Shown: positions 47,607 to 57,649 of the stretch, piece after piece | Layout: every line of letters starts with the position of its first letter | Position numbering within the stretch: the first letter of the stretch is position 1 | DNA from: Artemia franciscana | Lineage: Eukaryota; Arthropoda; Branchiopoda; Anostraca; Artemiidae | Reading direction: 5' to 3' | NCBI RefSeq assembly: GCF_032884065.1 | Contig: NC_088863.1 | Span: forward strand, 68,233,925-68,297,924 | Length of the DNA: 64,000 nt | Notes under the pieces: model-generated | Databases searched by the model: none | What the model was told of the DNA's origin: nothing | The model's input: the letters and a program-made list of their open reading frames with translations, nothing else | Position numbers and translations under genes: made by a program

Positions 47607-49556
47607 ATGAATACTTACGTCACCGACTCTATAAATAAACTTGCTTTTAAAAATCGGTTGTCAGTTTTGAAACATAAAGCAATGAGTAATTATCACAAAA
47701 AGGATCTAAAGCGAATGAAAAATTGGAAGAGAAATTTTACAGATCAAGGCATGTCCATGCCTATCGAGGCTGAAAATGTTCCCGCCAGATATAAGCCAAG
47801 AAAAGGTCATCTAGAAAAAAAGAGTAACCGAGGTCCTAGCAAGATCGTAAGTTTGAGAAAAAAGAAAACTTTTAACCTGAGCTTTGAAAATTCATGCAGG
47901 TTAGAACCTGTCAAGCCAGAATGTATTTTTTCCCGATTATGCCATGAAACAGGAGTAAAGATTTCTAAGATTGAACCATCAAGAAAAAGACATTTTGAAG
48001 AGATGAGTAACCCATTTAGCAAGGCTGTGAATCGAAAAAAAAGAAAAACACATAACTTGAACTTTCAAAATTCGAGTGCGTTTGTGCCTGTCAAGGCTGA
48101 ATTTATTCCAGGCCTATTATTGGGCTCATGCAGTTGTAAAATTGAACCTTCAAGAAAAAGTTCTGGACGAGCACCTTTACACGATGCTGCTGCAGACGGT
48201 AAACTAGACATGTGTCAGCTACATCTTTCAAAAGGTGTATATATAGACACATTAGACCTTAAAGGTTACACTCCTTTACATTGGGCCGCAAAAACAGGGC
48301 AAATATCCGTTGCTAATTATCTTTTAGAAAAGGGAGCAAACCTCCATTTAAGGTCTAAAAATTCGGAGGATTGTGGAAAAACACCTTTACACTTTGCTGC
48401 TGCTGAAGGTAAGCTAGAAATGTGTCACTTACTTGTTTCAAAGGGTGCACATATAAACTCTCTAGATGACAAAAGACTTACTCCTTTGCACTGGGCCGTG
48501 AAAGAAGAGAAGATTGTTGAAACTAGAAAAAAAGGAGAAGATAAACTAGAAATTGCCAAGTTACTTCTTTCAAGAGGTGCAGATACCAACATTTCAGATA
48601 AATATGGCCTTTTACCGTTACATTATGCTGCCAAACAGAACAATCTAGATATTTTTCAGCTGCTTTATTCAAAAACATTCACTGTAACTTTAACGTTTTT
48701 AAATTGGGCCGCAAAAGAAGGGCAAATACCTGTAGCTACATACCTTTTAGATAAGGGAGGAATTAAGCTTTTGGAAAACCTCAATTTGAGGTTTAACCTT
48801 TACATGGGCGCTCAAGATTCACCTTTACACACTGCTGCTACAAATGGTGAACTAGGTATTTGTCAGTTGCTTGTTTCAAAGGGTGCCCATATAAACATTG
48901 GATATAGTCGAACTCCTTTACATTGTGCCGCAAGAGAAGGACATATATCTGTAGCTAAGTATCTCTTAAGAAAGGGAGCAAACCCCAATGTCCAGTGTCG
49001 TGGGGACCATTACGGGTACACACCTTTACATGCTGCTGCTCAACGAGGTAAACTAGACATGTGTCAGCTACTTGTTTCAAAGGGCGCGCGTATAGACGCT
49101 TTATATGATAATTGTCATACTCCTTTGTATACTGCCGTGATGAATGGGCAATTATCCGTGGTTAGTTATCTCATAGAAAAAGGAGCAAACATTAATTTTC
49201 AAATCACAAAAGCAAACGTTGATTTTAAAAATACACCCTTACATTTTGCTGCTGCAGAAGGTCAAATAGACATGTGTCAATTACTTGTTTCAAAGGGTGC
49301 TCAAACAGACATTTTAGATGATAGAAGGCGGACTCCTTTACATTGGGCCGTGATTGGACGCGGAGAAGATTATTGTACCATAAAAGAAGAAAATAAAACT
49401 GAAATTGTCAAGTTTCTTCTTTCAAGAGGTGTATCTACCGATATTTTAGATAAGCATGGGCATACACCGTTACATTATGCTGCCAAAGCTAACAAACTAG
49501 ATATTTGTCGGCTACTAGTTTCAAAGGGTGCTCAAATAGACATTTTAGATGATTAA
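47607..49556 (+). CDS. intronless ankyrin-repeat protein, N-terminal reading frame
   Basis: 649 residues from ATG 47607. Residues 1-180 are basic and contain about three degenerate ~50-residue units built around 'KKKTFNLSFENS...EPVKPECI...IEPSRK', with KR-clusters that could be nuclear signals. From about residue 185 there are about 13 ankyrin repeats of the form 'TPLHxAAxxGKLDMCQLLVS' + 'KGAxID', alternating with a second type 'ISVAxYLLEKGAN'. Some repeats carry 10-residue insertions (EDYCTIKEEN). Ankyrin arrays bind proteins; the partner is unknown. The frame stops at 49556 in the middle of a repeat and similar sequence goes on downstream, so the gene was longer. No introns are visible over 3.2 kb, which suggests a retrocopy, a transferred gene or a lineage-specific single-exon gene. 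Confidence 0.85.
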   Translation: MNTYVTDSINKLAFKNRLSVLKHKAMSNYHKKDLKRMKNWKRNFTDQGMSMPIEAENVPARYKPRKGHLEKKSNRGPSKIVSLRKKKTFNLSFENSCRLEPVKPECIFSRLCHETGVKISKIEPSRKRHFEEMSNPFSKAVNRKKRKTHNLNFQNSSAFVPVKAEFIPGLLLGSCSCKIEPSRKSSGRAPLHDAAADGKLDMCQLHLSKGVYIDTLDLKGYTPLHWAAKTGQISVANYLLEKGANLHLRSKNSEDCGKTPLHFAAAEGKLEMCHLLVSKGAHINSLDDKRLTPLHWAVKEEKIVETRKKGEDKLEIAKLLLSRGADTNISDKYGLLPLHYAAKQNNLDIFQLLYSKTFTVTLTFLNWAAKEGQIPVATYLLDKGGIKLLENLNLRFNLYMGAQDSPLHTAATNGELGICQLLVSKGAHINIGYSRTPLHCAAREGHISVAKYLLRKGANPNVQCRGDHYGYTPLHAAAQRGKLDMCQLLVSKGARIDALYDNCHTPLYTAVMNGQLSVVSYLIEKGANINFQITKANVDFKNTPLHFAAAEGQIDMCQLLVSKGAQTDILDDRRRTPLHWAVIGRGEDYCTIKEENKTEIVKFLLSRGVSTDILDKHGHTPLHYAAKANKLDICRLLVSKGAQIDILDD

Positions 49557-49952
49557 AGGCGGACTCCTTTACATTGGGCCCTGATTGGAAGCGGAAAAGA
49601 TTATTGTACAATGAAATCAGGAGATGAAGCAGAAATTGTCAAGTTTCTTCTTTCAAGAGGTGCACCTACCTATATTTTAGATGAGAATGGGCTTGCACCG
49701 TTACATTATGCTGCCTGAGATAAAAAACTAGATAGTTGTCAGTTGCTAGTTTCAAAGGGGGCGCAAATAGACATTTTAGATGATGGAGGATTGACTCCTT
49801 TTTCATTTGGCCTTTGAAAATGAAAATATATCCATAGCTAGTTATCTTTTAGAAAAGGGTGCAAATATCAATTTAAAGTAAGTCAATAGTCCATTCTATA
49901 GGTGCGAATATACACCCTTACACTCTGCTGCTGCACAATGTAAACTAGATAA
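49557..49952 (+). pseudogene. interrupted middle of the ankyrin array
   Basis: Directly after the stop the same frame continues with 'RRTPLHWALIGSGKDYCT', then 'EIVKFLLSRGAPTYILDE' and 'SCQLLVSKGAQIDILDDG', i.e. about three more ankyrin repeats crossed by stop codons and then a frame change. So the array was once continuous from 47.6 to 50.8 kb. Confidence 0.8.
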
Positions 49953-50804
49953 GTGTCAGTTTCAAAGGGCGCGCGTATAGACGCTTTATATGATAATTGT
50001 CATACTCCTTTGTATACTGCCGTGATGAATGGGCAATTATCCGTGGTTAGTTATCTCATAGAAAAGGGAGGAAACCTCAATTTTCAAATCACAAAAGCAA
50101 ACAACGTTGATTTTGGAGGTACACCCTTACACTTTGCTGCTAGACAAGGTCAAATAGACATGTGTCAATTACTTGTTTCAAAGGGAGCTCAAACAGACAT
50201 TTTAGATGATAGAAGACGGACTCCTTTACATTGGGCCGTGATTAGAGGAGGAAAAGATTATTGTACCATAAAAGAAGAAAATAAAATTGAAATTGTCAAG
50301 GTTCTTCTTTCAAGAGGTGTACCTACTGATGTTTTAGATTTTTGTGGGCTTTCACCGTTACATTATGCTGTTGAAAATAATAATATATCCATAGCTAGTT
50401 ATCTTTTAGAAAAGGGTGCAAATATTAATTTAAAGTATGGCAATAGTCCTTTCTATAGGAGCGGATATACACCCTTACACTCTGCTGCTGCACAATGTCA
50501 ACTAGATAAGTGTCAGTTTCTACTTTCAAAAGGTGCGCAAGTTGACGCTTTAGATGATAAAAGGCGTACTCCTTTACATTGGGCTGTGAATGAAACTGAA
50601 AGTTTTACTAGAGAAAAACAAAGAGAAAAACTAGAAATTGTCAAGTTACTTATTTCAAGAGGAGCGACTGTAGATGTCTTAGATGAAAACGATTTGACGC
50701 CACTGGTTATAGCTGTGTCCAAAAGAAACTTTGCTATAGCTGAATATCTCTTAGAAAGAAAAGCAATTCATCATCCCCCAAAAAAAGATTTTCTAGGATT
50801 CTAG
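49953..50804 (+). CDS. ankyrin-repeat array, C-terminal reading frame
   Basis: 283 residues with about eight ankyrin repeats. The first 370 bases (about 49963-50330) are nearly identical to 49081-49450 in the upstream frame: the words SKGARIDALYDNCHTPLYTA, QIDMCQLLVSKGAQTDILDD and the insertion DYCTIKEEN all recur. This is a direct internal duplication, offset by about 880 bases. The last repeats end with 'VLDENDLTPLVIAVSKRNFA' and a basic tail. The ATG-like start given is only where the frame opens; it was probably internal originally. Confidence 0.75.
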   Translation: MSVSKGARIDALYDNCHTPLYTAVMNGQLSVVSYLIEKGGNLNFQITKANNVDFGGTPLHFAARQGQIDMCQLLVSKGAQTDILDDRRRTPLHWAVIRGGKDYCTIKEENKIEIVKVLLSRGVPTDVLDFCGLSPLHYAVENNNISIASYLLEKGANINLKYGNSPFYRSGYTPLHSAAAQCQLDKCQFLLSKGAQVDALDDKRRTPLHWAVNETESFTREKQREKLEIVKLLISRGATVDVLDENDLTPLVIAVSKRNFAIAEYLLERKAIHHPPKKDFLGF

Positions 50805-52480
50805 GATTTCTTTTCCTAGAAATGGCATATTTACAACATAAAGAATCTCATCCCTCAGTCAATTCATCTCTAAATTTTTTTAACGCGGAAAATATTGATG
50901 CGAGTCTAAAAAATGGTTATGATGAACAATTTTACCCACAACAACCGCTCACTGAAAACGATCACTTTCAAATTTATTCCAATGAATAACTGTTTCATAG
51001 ATTTGACTTCCACATTAAAGATTTTCATGTGATTGTCAAAAAATCTAAAAATGAGAAACAAGTGTATCCGAGGGGTTATCCTATAAAAATTGTGTACTGC
51101 GCAATTTGTTTAGACAAATCAGTGTCTACATTAACTGAACGTCGGTGAGCAAAAGCAATAATCTTTCAAACTATGGAAGTTATATACAATTCCTGTTTAC
51201 GATTCCAAAGTTATATCAACTACTGAGAGGTATAGCCATTGGATACGAATATATGCGACAACTAAAGATTTACTCTTGGTTGGGAAAATAAGTAATGAAA
51301 CATTTAATATACCTCAATAGTTGCATCCAAATGTTAAGATTGATGTAAAACTACAACTTCCTCCTTCCAATATTATTTGAATAGTTTAAATAGAACATTG
51401 GGTTTGTTACAAAAAGTACTTGGCACTGCACCTGATGAAACAGTTTCTCTTACCTCAGCAATACATAAAGTAAGAAAATAACAAGTTATGTGTTTAATTG
51501 CTTTGGCAGTTGAGAAATTAAAAACTAGTGAAAGTAATATCAAACTGCTCGTTTCGCATATAATTACGAATCAACGACATATTCCGTCGGGTACACGTAC
51601 CTACACTAGTTCGCCATTTACCAATGGCGAAACATCTTCAAAACCCGCTTTGGCTTTTGTGAAAACTAATAGTCCCATTGGATCAAGGGCAAATTCCCCA
51701 CATAAATTTGAAATGTTTGAACTTTCATATCTTGTATGTAAAGTAAAATGAATTCCACTCTACAATTTATCCTCTGATAAATCCTTCAGGACTCTATATT
51801 AATTGACAATGCAATCCCAAGATCAAAATTCAAAACTACTTGAAATAGTTATATCCAAAGAAATGTTTGCGAAAACTCATAGGATCATTGTACAGGATTT
51901 GTTTGGCACTCAAGATATGAGTATTGTCCAAATAGGCACGGTATGTTTAGAGTGTACCTTTGCCAAGCCGTTGGAGCAGAGTGTAGCATTGATCTGGCTA
52001 AAAAAAATTTGAAACCTATCGGGAAATTATCCCTGATGGTAGTGTTTTTTTTAGACTTGGCAGAATGACAACAAATCAAATAATCAATGTATTCAATTTA
52101 GATCTCTGCATATCCAAATACAAATACTATTATATGACCTTGGATTTCCTTGACCATATTCAAAGTGTTAACAATACCCATATCATTGTTAATAGTCGCC
52201 CATCAACAGTTAAGACTGTTTGATAATGATGATAATGGGCCATTGGCTGTGTATTCTTCAAACAGCGAAGAATATTGAATTTTTTTATCCTCTTGGCCAA
52301 ACCGTATGCTTTCTACCCGTGTCACATTAAAAAATTTTCTTGAGCAAAGTGGAAAATCTATTATTAATAATGAGAAGCGAGTACAAGATTATTTTTCGAA
52401 GTCGCTGATATACTTACAGTGAATTTATCAGCATTTATGCAGACGATCCTTGACTGAACGATTTTCTAGTTGAAAATACT
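50805..52480 (+). pseudogene. eroded coding-like region downstream of the ankyrin array
   Basis: Several stretches read as protein in changing frames: 'FFNAENIDASLKNGYDEQFY' (50878 on), 'FDFHIKDFHVIVKKSKNEK' with 'VYPRGYPIKIVYCAICLDKS' (51001 on), 'WKLYTIPVYDSKV' (51175 on), the frame at 51488-51751 with a Ser/Thr-rich middle, and 'KLLEIVISKEMFAKTHRIIV' (51830 on) leading to 'DGSVFFRLGRMTTNQIINVF' (52033 on). I do not recognise a family. It most likely was the C-terminal part of the ankyrin protein, or a neighbouring gene. It is too broken to be expressed as one product. Confidence 0.5.
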
Positions 52481-52517
52481 CTTTTCCGCGTGTATAATAT
52501 AAATTTTTCTGTGTCCT

Positions 52518-52771
52518 CTAGATTTCTTCTTCTATGTGTAGGTAACCAATGGTAATGAAAAGTGGCGGCAGCTGGTCAAGATTCAACATGTATTCATCTT
52601 GGGACGTAAAGTCAGGGTCAAATTTTCTGCAATATAATGTAACTTGATTTGTATTATATCTCTTCGAAAAGTCAATAATACTATTTTGATGCATATTATA
52701 ACATTCAAATGTTTCAATTTGCTTGTTTGAAGCAAGTTCACATACGAAATTATCATATGAAGAATCACTTT
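52518..52771 (-). CDS. cysteine-rich protein, last exon
   Basis: An acceptor (ggctgttacag) ends just before 52771 on the minus strand. In phase 1 the exon joins the upstream cysteine-rich exon as a Glu codon and reads 'ESDSSYDNFVCELASNKQIE', then 'TFECYNMHQNSIIDFSKRYN', 'QVTLYCRKFDPDFTSQDEYM' and ends 'GYLHIEEEI' at the stop 52518. Acidic and mixed, with three cysteines, no known domain. The splice phase agreement with exon 53010-53331 is the main support for a two-exon gene. Confidence 0.6.
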
Positions 52772-53009
52772 CTGTAACAGCCAAATAAAAATAAGTGGAT
52801 TTATAATGATAGTAGCCGGCATCTTCAGAGTGATTTTATAAAAACTAGACTCTCTTGTTATTCCAGCAATTGAAGCGTAGAAAAGGTTTTTCTTCCCAAA
52901 ACAATTTAAAACCATGACGATATCAGTCTCTTAAATATAAACTGAAATCCCAATTAGGGTTTTTTTGAAGTCACGCAAAAGTAAATATTTTCTCATTGAT
53001 CACACTTAC

Positions 53010-53331
53010 CATAGCTACAACCAGAACAGAGGAAACCTCTAGGGTGAGAGTGACGAAGATCTTTAAGACAGGAATTACAGTCTTTAATTTGCGCTCTGTA
53101 TCCTCTATGCAATTTCCATGGATTGCATAATCTACACTTTTCATTATAGACATCAACAATACTACAATTCTCACATGACGACCAGCTGCTCAATGTATAC
53201 AAACATAATGGACACACGTAAAACATTTTTTCAACGTTGACTGCCTCGCTGCCAAAAAGAAACAGACTTGCAATCAATAAAATGAATGTCTTGTAGGAGA
53301 AGGAGGAATCGAGTGATGTAAAAAAAAACAC
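53010..53331 (-). CDS. cysteine-rich protein with hydrophobic N-terminus, upstream exon
   Basis: The exon ends at a strong donor (TATG|GTAAGT). It encodes a hydrophobic stretch 'TFILLIASLFLFGSEAV' that looks like a signal peptide, then five CxxC pairs: CPLC, CENC, CRLC, CNSC and CSGC, with two further lone cysteines or His (KLHRGY, HSHPRG) between. This would be a zinc-ribbon-like or disulphide-rich secreted domain. There is no in-frame ATG before the hydrophobic stretch and a stop lies upstream, so the initiating Met must come from a further 5' exon or from the internal Met in 'VEKMFYVCPLC'. I do not recognise the family. Confidence 0.55.
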
Positions 53332-53396
53332 GTTTAGACAGGATTTTTCGACTTATTTATTTTTGTCTTGCAAACATGGCTGTCTTAAATGAATTT

Positions 53397-53663
53397 CTAG
53401 GTAGTGCTCAAAAGTAGATCTACAATATAATTTTGTTTTGTTGCAATTAATATGTCAATAAACTGAGTAAATGCATCTGGACCACCACGTAAAAGTTTCC
53501 TGCAATACCCCAAAGACGGAGACTCATTTTTCATTATATCGTTAGGCGTTCTTTGAGGAAATATTCTCCTCTGAAGAGACTACTCTAGAAAAACATCACC
53601 TAGCACCAAATATTTTTCCAAAGTCACTAGATTCCGTAGGATTTTTTTCTCAAATCCACCCAT
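53397..53663 (-). pseudogene. CARD-domain reading frame, one in-frame stop
   Basis: From ATG 53663 the minus strand reads MGGFEKKILRNLVTLEKYLV, LGDVFLE, a TAG (53580-53582), then SLQRRIFPQRTPNDIMKNE, SPSLGYCRKLLRGGPDAFTQ, FIDILIATKQNYIVDLLLST and a stop at 53397. The pattern is a full caspase-recruitment domain: K-x-x-L-R-x-N at the start and the hallmark L-L-x-x-G-P-x-A-F-x-x-F-x-x-x-L-x-x-T-x-Q-x-x-[LI]-x-x-L-L at the end (compare caspase-2 and caspase-9). CARDs recruit caspases and immune adaptors. At 88 codons it is CARD-only. The stop may be decay, an error in the assembly, or polymorphism. It could also be an exon of a larger gene, for instance with the cysteine-rich exons 66 bases downstream. 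Confidence 0.75.
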
Positions 53664-54700
53664 TTTGAATTTTGACACTCTCACTAGCGATTATAGACTA
53701 ACAGTGAATGAAGATTCTTGCTCGCTAGAAACAAACGAACTCCTTTTTTATTGTTTGATTCAGAGTGATGTCTTCATATATTTCACTAATGCATTTCATC
53801 CGTCTTGTAATCTTTGTATATGCATTATATTCACTTTTGCTGCAAAGCATAACTGTTCTTCCAACTTAAATTTGCTTAATTATATTACATGTCGTGCAAA
53901 CATCTCTTCCCATTGTATGGTTAGCCAGCAACCCCATGCAATTTCTACGGCTACGTTGACACTCTAGCTCTCGTTTTGTCATTCCTAGCGCCTTCAATAT
54001 CCAATAGAGTAAAATCATGCATTACTACAGAATACGCCAAGAATAATATCTTCAATGTTGATATACTGAACTCTTTTTAAATACTGAGTTGAATGAATTC
54101 TAAGATCTAATGTTCACGTGTCCTTCACCGTCAAAACTAGTTTTTACTGAATTCTAAAGGTCCACCAGAACAAAAACAAGTCACGCAAGATTGTGTCATC
54201 TTCACCTACAAAAATTGGACTTTATACTGTAATAAATCCGATTACGTAACAATCAAAAGTAAACAGTCCCTTTTACGTGACATCTTGAAGTAAACAAACC
54301 CTACTACGTAACATACAGGTGTACTATGCCGTTACAGGTGCACTGCGTAAGACCCAAGTACGCGGAATAATGTCTTTAGGCGCTATTAGCTCTAATAGTA
54401 TACCCCCTATATGTGCGCCAGAATAGATTGGGACGTCACTTCTCATGGCACCTCTGAAAGGAAATACGATCAATGATGCATTTAAGCACCGAATGCCGGC
54501 TATACTACTCGTCAGGGGGAAGCAAACAAATAAAGACTGGGGTAATTTCTAGATTACAAAAGTTATCTATAACTGATAGTGCAGGATTCTGTTGGGTGAA
54601 CTACGACCTACCTGGAAAATTCTCTTAATTTGAGATTGAAATTACTCGCCAACATAAAAAAAAATGAAAAGTTGCGATACTAAAAGAAAAAAAATCTCAC
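53664..54700. other. intergenic, nothing recognised
   Basis: No supported gene. The plus frame 53665-53967 runs opposite to the 5' flank of the CARD frame and has no domain. I searched the minus strand here for a second exon of the 5-alpha-reductase-like gene and did not find one. Confidence 0.45.
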
Positions 54701-55047
54701 TGCTGAAAATAATGCACCAAGACATACGAAATCAGAATCTTATTAGTTATTGAAGAGCGCCATGCTTCGGCACTACTAAATTATATTAGCCATAGCGGCA
54801 CCAAGAAACCCGGTGATTCTTGTACCATCCATGCGATTTTCGCACTTATCATGAAACCATACTTCCTACTAGTGAAGCAACCATATAGGGCAGGCATTAG
54901 GAGCGTGGCAACAAAAACAATAATGGTGTAGATGACTTTAAATATTAGCATGTTGTATATGAGCTTCGTAAGGGAAGACGCAAGGAATAGAGGGCTCAGA
55001 ACATATTGAATCACTTCACCAGGATTGAAAAACATGTTGACGATCAT
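54701..55047 (-). pseudogene. steroid 5-alpha-reductase-like exon 1, one in-frame stop
   Basis: ATG 55047 starts a membrane-rich peptide with 'LYGCFTSRKYGFMISAKIAW' and 'MVQESPGFLVPLWL', equivalent to the SRD5A1/2 exon-1 string 'YGRHALPSHRLRVPARAAWVVQELPSLALP'. A TAA at 54781-54783 interrupts it, yet the same frame continues after the stop with 'NKILISYVLVHYFQQ', matching the family's 'NCILLAMFLVHYGHR', and ends at a good donor (CAGCA|GTGAGA). So the exon keeps its structure and has a single stop. SRD5A enzymes are ER-membrane NADPH-dependent reductases of 3-oxo-delta4 steroids. No exon 2 follows on this strand before the CARD frame. It lies downstream of the C-terminal exons at 60-63 kb, so it is not colinear with them. 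Confidence 0.75.
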
Positions 55048-55361
55048 CTGTTAGAGATTGATACAAAGATAAATATAGATTGTAGAATTAGAAAATAGCA
55101 AACAAACATAATTCATGAAACGAAATCGAAGTGATAAGGACAAAATCCGTGACAGTGTAGCCGCGAAGTACCTTAAAAGCTGTAGAAACACAATGAGATT
55201 TTAATAAGACAAAATCGACTAGAAATAGTGAAAAGTTGGAAACAAATTAATATTTGTACAAGCTTTTCAAACCAATTTTTTTGCGATTCTAATTTTCCAC
55301 TTCTGAAATACAAGTGAGACACTAAAATCAAGAACAACTCCATATCATTCATAAACTGGAC
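55048..55361. other. intergenic, nothing recognised
   Basis: AT-rich 5' flank of the reductase-like exon; nothing else recognised. Confidence 0.4.
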
Positions 55362-55583
55362 TTGTTTGTTGACAGGTATAACTATGATGTGGCTTGGCAA
55401 TACCCTGCTGGTCCTCCCTTTGACGACAGCTTACTAAACGGGTTTTGGTTACTTTCACAGAAGTGTAAAAATGTCATACAAACTATAGGAGTGAAACCAA
55501 AAATATACGCCTGTCGAAAGGCCCATTCCTATGGGATCTTATTAGTACCGAAAATAGCGACTAAGACCAAACTGCCTTTCCAT
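55362..55583 (+). other. unassigned coding-like stretch, cut by an inverted-repeat element
   Basis: After 'ttgttgacag' (acceptor-like, 55376) the plus strand reads 'RYNYDVAWQYPAGPPFDDSL' and 'IQTIGVKPKIYACRKAHSYG' in one open frame. Amino-acid usage looks protein-like. The string IGVKPKIYA faintly recalls the 'LGVKVGIYAS' strand of GH25 lysozymes, but I would not assign it on that. The frame runs straight into the repeat element at 55584. Confidence 0.25.
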
Positions 55584-56117
55584 AACAAACAAATACAAAG
55601 TAGAAACAATAGGGAAATTTTTTTTAAGACAGTGTAAATCAATTATGTGAATATTTCGGCCCTATATCCAAGGGCCGTCTTCAAGGGAGGAAAAAAATAT
55701 GTATACATAAATAAACTTACATTAAAATTTGAGAATTAAAACCAGTTACGAAAAGGCCTTTGAGACAGGCTGCCAAAAATGCAAGATTGGCCCTGAGAAA
55801 TTGCATTTAATAACTTTGTTCTGTTTTGTTTGAATGAATTTATCATCTCACTTCATTCTTTTTGTCATTCCTGATTGAACTTCGTTGAAGTAAGGGTGCT
55901 AGGGCTATTCAAAAAAAAAAGTTTTTTTAAAAACATTATTAGTTTTAATTCTTACATTTTAATGCAAGTTTATTTTCATATACATATTTTTTTTTCTGTC
56001 TCTTTCTCGCAATGTGTTGAAGACGGCCCTTAGACAAAGGGCCGAAATATTCACAGAATTGATTTCCACTGTCTTGAAAAGATTTTCCCTACTGTTTCTG
56101 CTTTGTATTTGTTTATT
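55584..56117. repeat. inverted-repeat element with paired hammerhead-like cores
   Basis: Arms 55584-55742 and 55941-56117 are inverted copies with ~80% identity by eye. Each arm holds, in the outward direction, TTGAAGA-C-GGCCCT, a 7-base loop, AGGGCC and GAAA: minus strand 55684-55654 and plus strand 56017-56047. That is a hammerhead core with a perfect 6-bp stem II and one change from CUGAAGA. The stem II loops differ (tggatat, tagacaa), so the stem is conserved while the loop is not. The spacer (about 200 bases) is non-coding. Such arms resemble ends of Penelope-like elements in tail-to-tail order. Confidence 0.6.
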
Positions 56118-57649
56118 AATACCAAAATTTAGTTCGAACTGATCTAAGCCAATTAGAATTCTTAAAATAATTTTCCAGCCAATCAAACAATTCTAGGAAA
56201 AATTTAATTGGCTCAAATTGGCGATAGCTAAATCTTTTTATTAGTAAAATCTCGTTGTTAATGGACGAAATAAGATTCGGATTTCGGCCGACAAGCTTTT
56301 CGTGGAGAGTTTTATTATTAGGGTAGGGATATGGTTCAACTATGGTCAAAGTGATTCATTTTGGATTATTGGTTAACTTAAAAAAAATCTCGTTTCGAAG
56401 ATACTCCAAAGAAGTATCTTCAGAAAGTGGTTGTGGTTCTGACCTCCTTGCACCAAAAAAGAAGCCATGACCAAGGCAAGATAAATTTCTTGTTGCGAGT
56501 TATTGGGGCCAAACCTTACTCCTAAACATTTTTGAGAATATGATTAATAATATTAATTTTTTGTTTACACTTTATTATAAAGAGTAATGGCCTCAGTATG
56601 TGGCAGTCTCCCTCATAATAGTCTCTGTTCATTTAAAGCCTTGTCGCAGGTCTTTACTTTAATTGAAAAAAAATGTTTTTCTTGGTTTTATTTCTGCCCT
56701 TTTCAGCATCGCATTCTGGTTTTCAAGCCTTTAAATTTTTATTCTAAGCTTCCGCACAATAATGTCCCCTACCATTAACATTGTACTTTCCAATACAGGT
56801 AAACACATTAATACAAAATGCGAAATTTTCCCCCAAAATAATTTCATAATTAGACAAAGAGTTGTCACCCCTTCAGCATCCAAAACCAAATAAAAGGGTG
56901 GAGGCTATGCGTTAGAGGACTTTTTAAAGCTTCAAATGTCAACTTCCTCCACATCCAGAAGATCCGCTTAACTCCCCCTTAATAGCTGGCGCATAAATAT
57001 ACAATGCTGTATAACTGTGAATATATTCGTCTCATTTTATGGAGACTGCATATGTTAGTCAGACGCACCAACAGGGGGCAGCACAGCCAGTGAAACTGGG
57101 AGATAACTTAAATAACTTTTTTTAAGTTTCATGGTAATCACATACTTGTAACTCACTTTGGCCCTAGTCAAGCTAGACTTGTTGTTTCACGACACAAAAT
57201 CAGCACAATTTCCCAAAAAAATTAGTCCTCAAATATCCACTCTGTCGGAAATTTCTAAAAACTACAAAATTACTCAAATTTCTCAATTACAAAATTTTTC
57301 AAATTATAAAAAGGATATATATTGACACTGTAAACGTGCATAATTTTGATTTAAACACTAGGTGTGACCATAATGTTGCCCAACTGTTCTGAAAAGTCAT
57401 GCAAAATAATTATGTTTGCGACGGCATTATGAGGAATCGCAACAAACAAACAAAGCTATACAACTGCTGAAAAGTAGGAACTCCTGTAAGAATTATTTGT
57501 CTAGTTCCTTTTTACATTTAAGGTTAATTTAATCGCATGATGGCAATTTGTAATTTGACTCATTAAAATACAGTTTTGGTTGCAGCGGTAACTGCAACCT
57601 AGTAGAGCAAACCACAGCCCCTAGTTAAAAAACGCGTTTAGAAGAAACT
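56118..57649. other. intergenic, nothing recognised
   Basis: The minus frame 56116-56349 ('NPNLISSINNEILLIKRFSY', 'FFLELFDWLENYF') reads like protein but matches nothing I know; it abuts the inverted-repeat element on its right side. The remainder is AT-rich without a recognisable gene. Confidence 0.4.

Noticed and set aside
52583-52915. Minus-strand frame between the two cysteine-rich exons
   Set aside because: It crosses the good acceptor at 52771 and has no donor to leave it; best read as intron sequence.
55362-55583. GH25 lysozyme exon
   Set aside because: Only one short string resembles the family and no catalytic Asp/Glu context is visible; kept as unassigned.
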